Positions 62,907 to 64,000 of a stretch of 64,000 nt of DNA are shown in pieces (position 1 is the first letter of the stretch; the number at the start of each line of letters is the position of its first letter). Source of the DNA: Poa pratensis (Eukaryota > Streptophyta > Magnoliopsida > Poales > Poaceae); assembly GCA_947311845.1 (NCBI GenBank), contig CAMZMU010000075.1, positions 17,645,366-17,709,365 of the forward strand. Direction: 5' to 3'. A program made the position numbers and the translations under genes. The notes below the pieces were generated by a model. That model searched no databases. It was not told where the DNA came from and saw nothing but the letters and a program-made list of their open reading frames with translations.

Positions 62907-64000
62907 TGCTGCCTTCGCTGGACGAACCGAACTACCGATAAGCTCCTGGTCTTTAGATATTATCGTGCAGGTGGGTATGCTTCGTGTGCGGCGGATCGAG
63001 CGGGCGGTGGGTGCAAAAGCGCTTGATGCGTGGGTAAGTGTGGACCGGAGACGTACGTGTCTGCCTCGTGAGCCGGTGGATATGCGCCATTGTCTGCTTC
63101 GGCCTCGCGTGTTCGGTGACAGTGACGGGCGCCGACCAAAGGATGCCCAGCGCCAAAACACAGTTTCGTCCTCTCCGGCCGCCACTCCCTCCTATGGCGT
63201 TAATTACAAGGTGTGAAGTTGTATCCGATGAACTGCGGCAGATCGTTTCGTCCAACTTTCAAGTGTGGACGTGAAGTTGAAGTCACACGTAGCGGTGCTT
63301 TCAAGTGTGGACGTGAAGTTGTTACATAGAGAAGGACTAGAACCAAAAGACGCGCTTTGCCACGTCAGCTCTATGTACACCCAACGATAAATGGACAAAC
63401 AATTTTTTAGCGAAACATATATAAAAACAGTAGCAGTAATAGAGAAAATAGTACCATTGGCTCACTCTCTTGCAACACGGTTACTTAGGCATCCTCACAT
63501 TAACATAGAGAAGTAGAGAAGCGAAAACGGTTATGTTAGTTATCACAAGGTTAAGACTACATCACCCAACCGAGAAACATGGCCCACAAAAAAAGCTAAA
63601 CTCTCCAGATATTCAGTTAAATGTCATGAAAGTTAAATCATGTACATGGTTCTATGAATATTTGAAAAAAAAAGTTCCGACAATCTGCAGACAATGTACA
63701 ATATGATGAACATTGCAGACTCGACAGAAAGATTAGCCATCGAGGTATTGCAGTCAAGGTCATTGATTTCATTATGGTGAAATCAAGTAGATTTTTCAGT
63801 CATACATTATCCAAAAATCAGTAATAGTTGGCGTAATTATATCTTGATATATTTAGATCAATTACATGGAGTACAATCGATACTATATAAAAACAGATGA
63901 ACATTCCACCGATAAATATTAAATATTGCACCAAAAAACATAGGAAATTGAGATCTTAGCGGTTTATATGCCATTTTAATCTATGCATCGGACCTAGAAT
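62907..64000. other. Upstream region of the alkenal reductase gene
   Basis: Contains the probable promoter and 5' UTR. A 24-bp direct repeat starting ctttcaagtgtggacgtgaa occurs at 63256-63279 and 63298-63321. From 63400 to the window end the sequence is AT-rich with no recognised gene. Confidence 0.4.

Overview
The window is plant nuclear DNA, almost certainly from a grass and probably from the Pooideae (wheat, barley, Brachypodium or oat group). This rests on four things: intron-rich plant genes with GT-AG junctions, GC-rich first exons and AT-rich introns, Stowaway MITEs with TA target duplications and CTCCCTCCG ends, and an Au-type SINE. I see nothing bacterial, viral or organellar. All names come from recognising sequence; no search was run.

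Layout. (1) 669-10876, minus: a nearly complete MED14 (Mediator tail/backbone subunit) gene in at least eight exons. Its ATG is out of frame with the conserved N-terminus and one exon junction does not keep phase. (2) 13014-17445: two solo LTRs, each with a perfect 5-bp target duplication, plus a Stowaway MITE and a 95-bp tandem duplication. (3) 18120-20731: a fold-back MITE, then a two-exon WIP-type C2H2 zinc-finger gene (minus) with a SINE in its intron and a long (GA)n tract just upstream of its ATG. (4) 23500-27600: two GC-rich unidentified ORFs flanking a block of 328-bp tandem repeats that ends in a ~150-bp-arm palindrome. (5) 29390-32861: a candidate Helitron (plus) with a second Helitron (minus) nested inside. 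(6) 36993-48917, plus: an EDM2-like gene (PHD fingers plus methyltransferase-like domain) in about 18 exons. Splice sites are mostly intact, but about nine frameshifts make it look like a pseudogene. Its introns carry a TRIM-like element, an Au SINE and a TIR element. (7) 49694-60366, minus: a candidate 10.7-kb non-autonomous Helitron carrying pieces of several genes, all on its own strand. These include an HMGB gene lacking one HMG-box exon and a piece that may come from a Pol IV/V largest subunit. (8) 60949-62906, minus: an intact five-exon NADPH-dependent 2-alkenal reductase gene.

The host genes are functionally unrelated: transcription (MED14), development (WIP), chromatin and transposon control (EDM2-like) and detoxification of reactive carbonyls (alkenal reductase). 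The transposon record is the unifying feature. The least expected item is the multi-fragment Helitron next to a decayed EDM2-like gene. Helitron ends were paired by eye from terminal sequences, hairpins and A/T flanks, so they remain inferences. The EDM2-like frameshifts could in principle be assembly indels, although the WIP and alkenal reductase genes nearby read cleanly.
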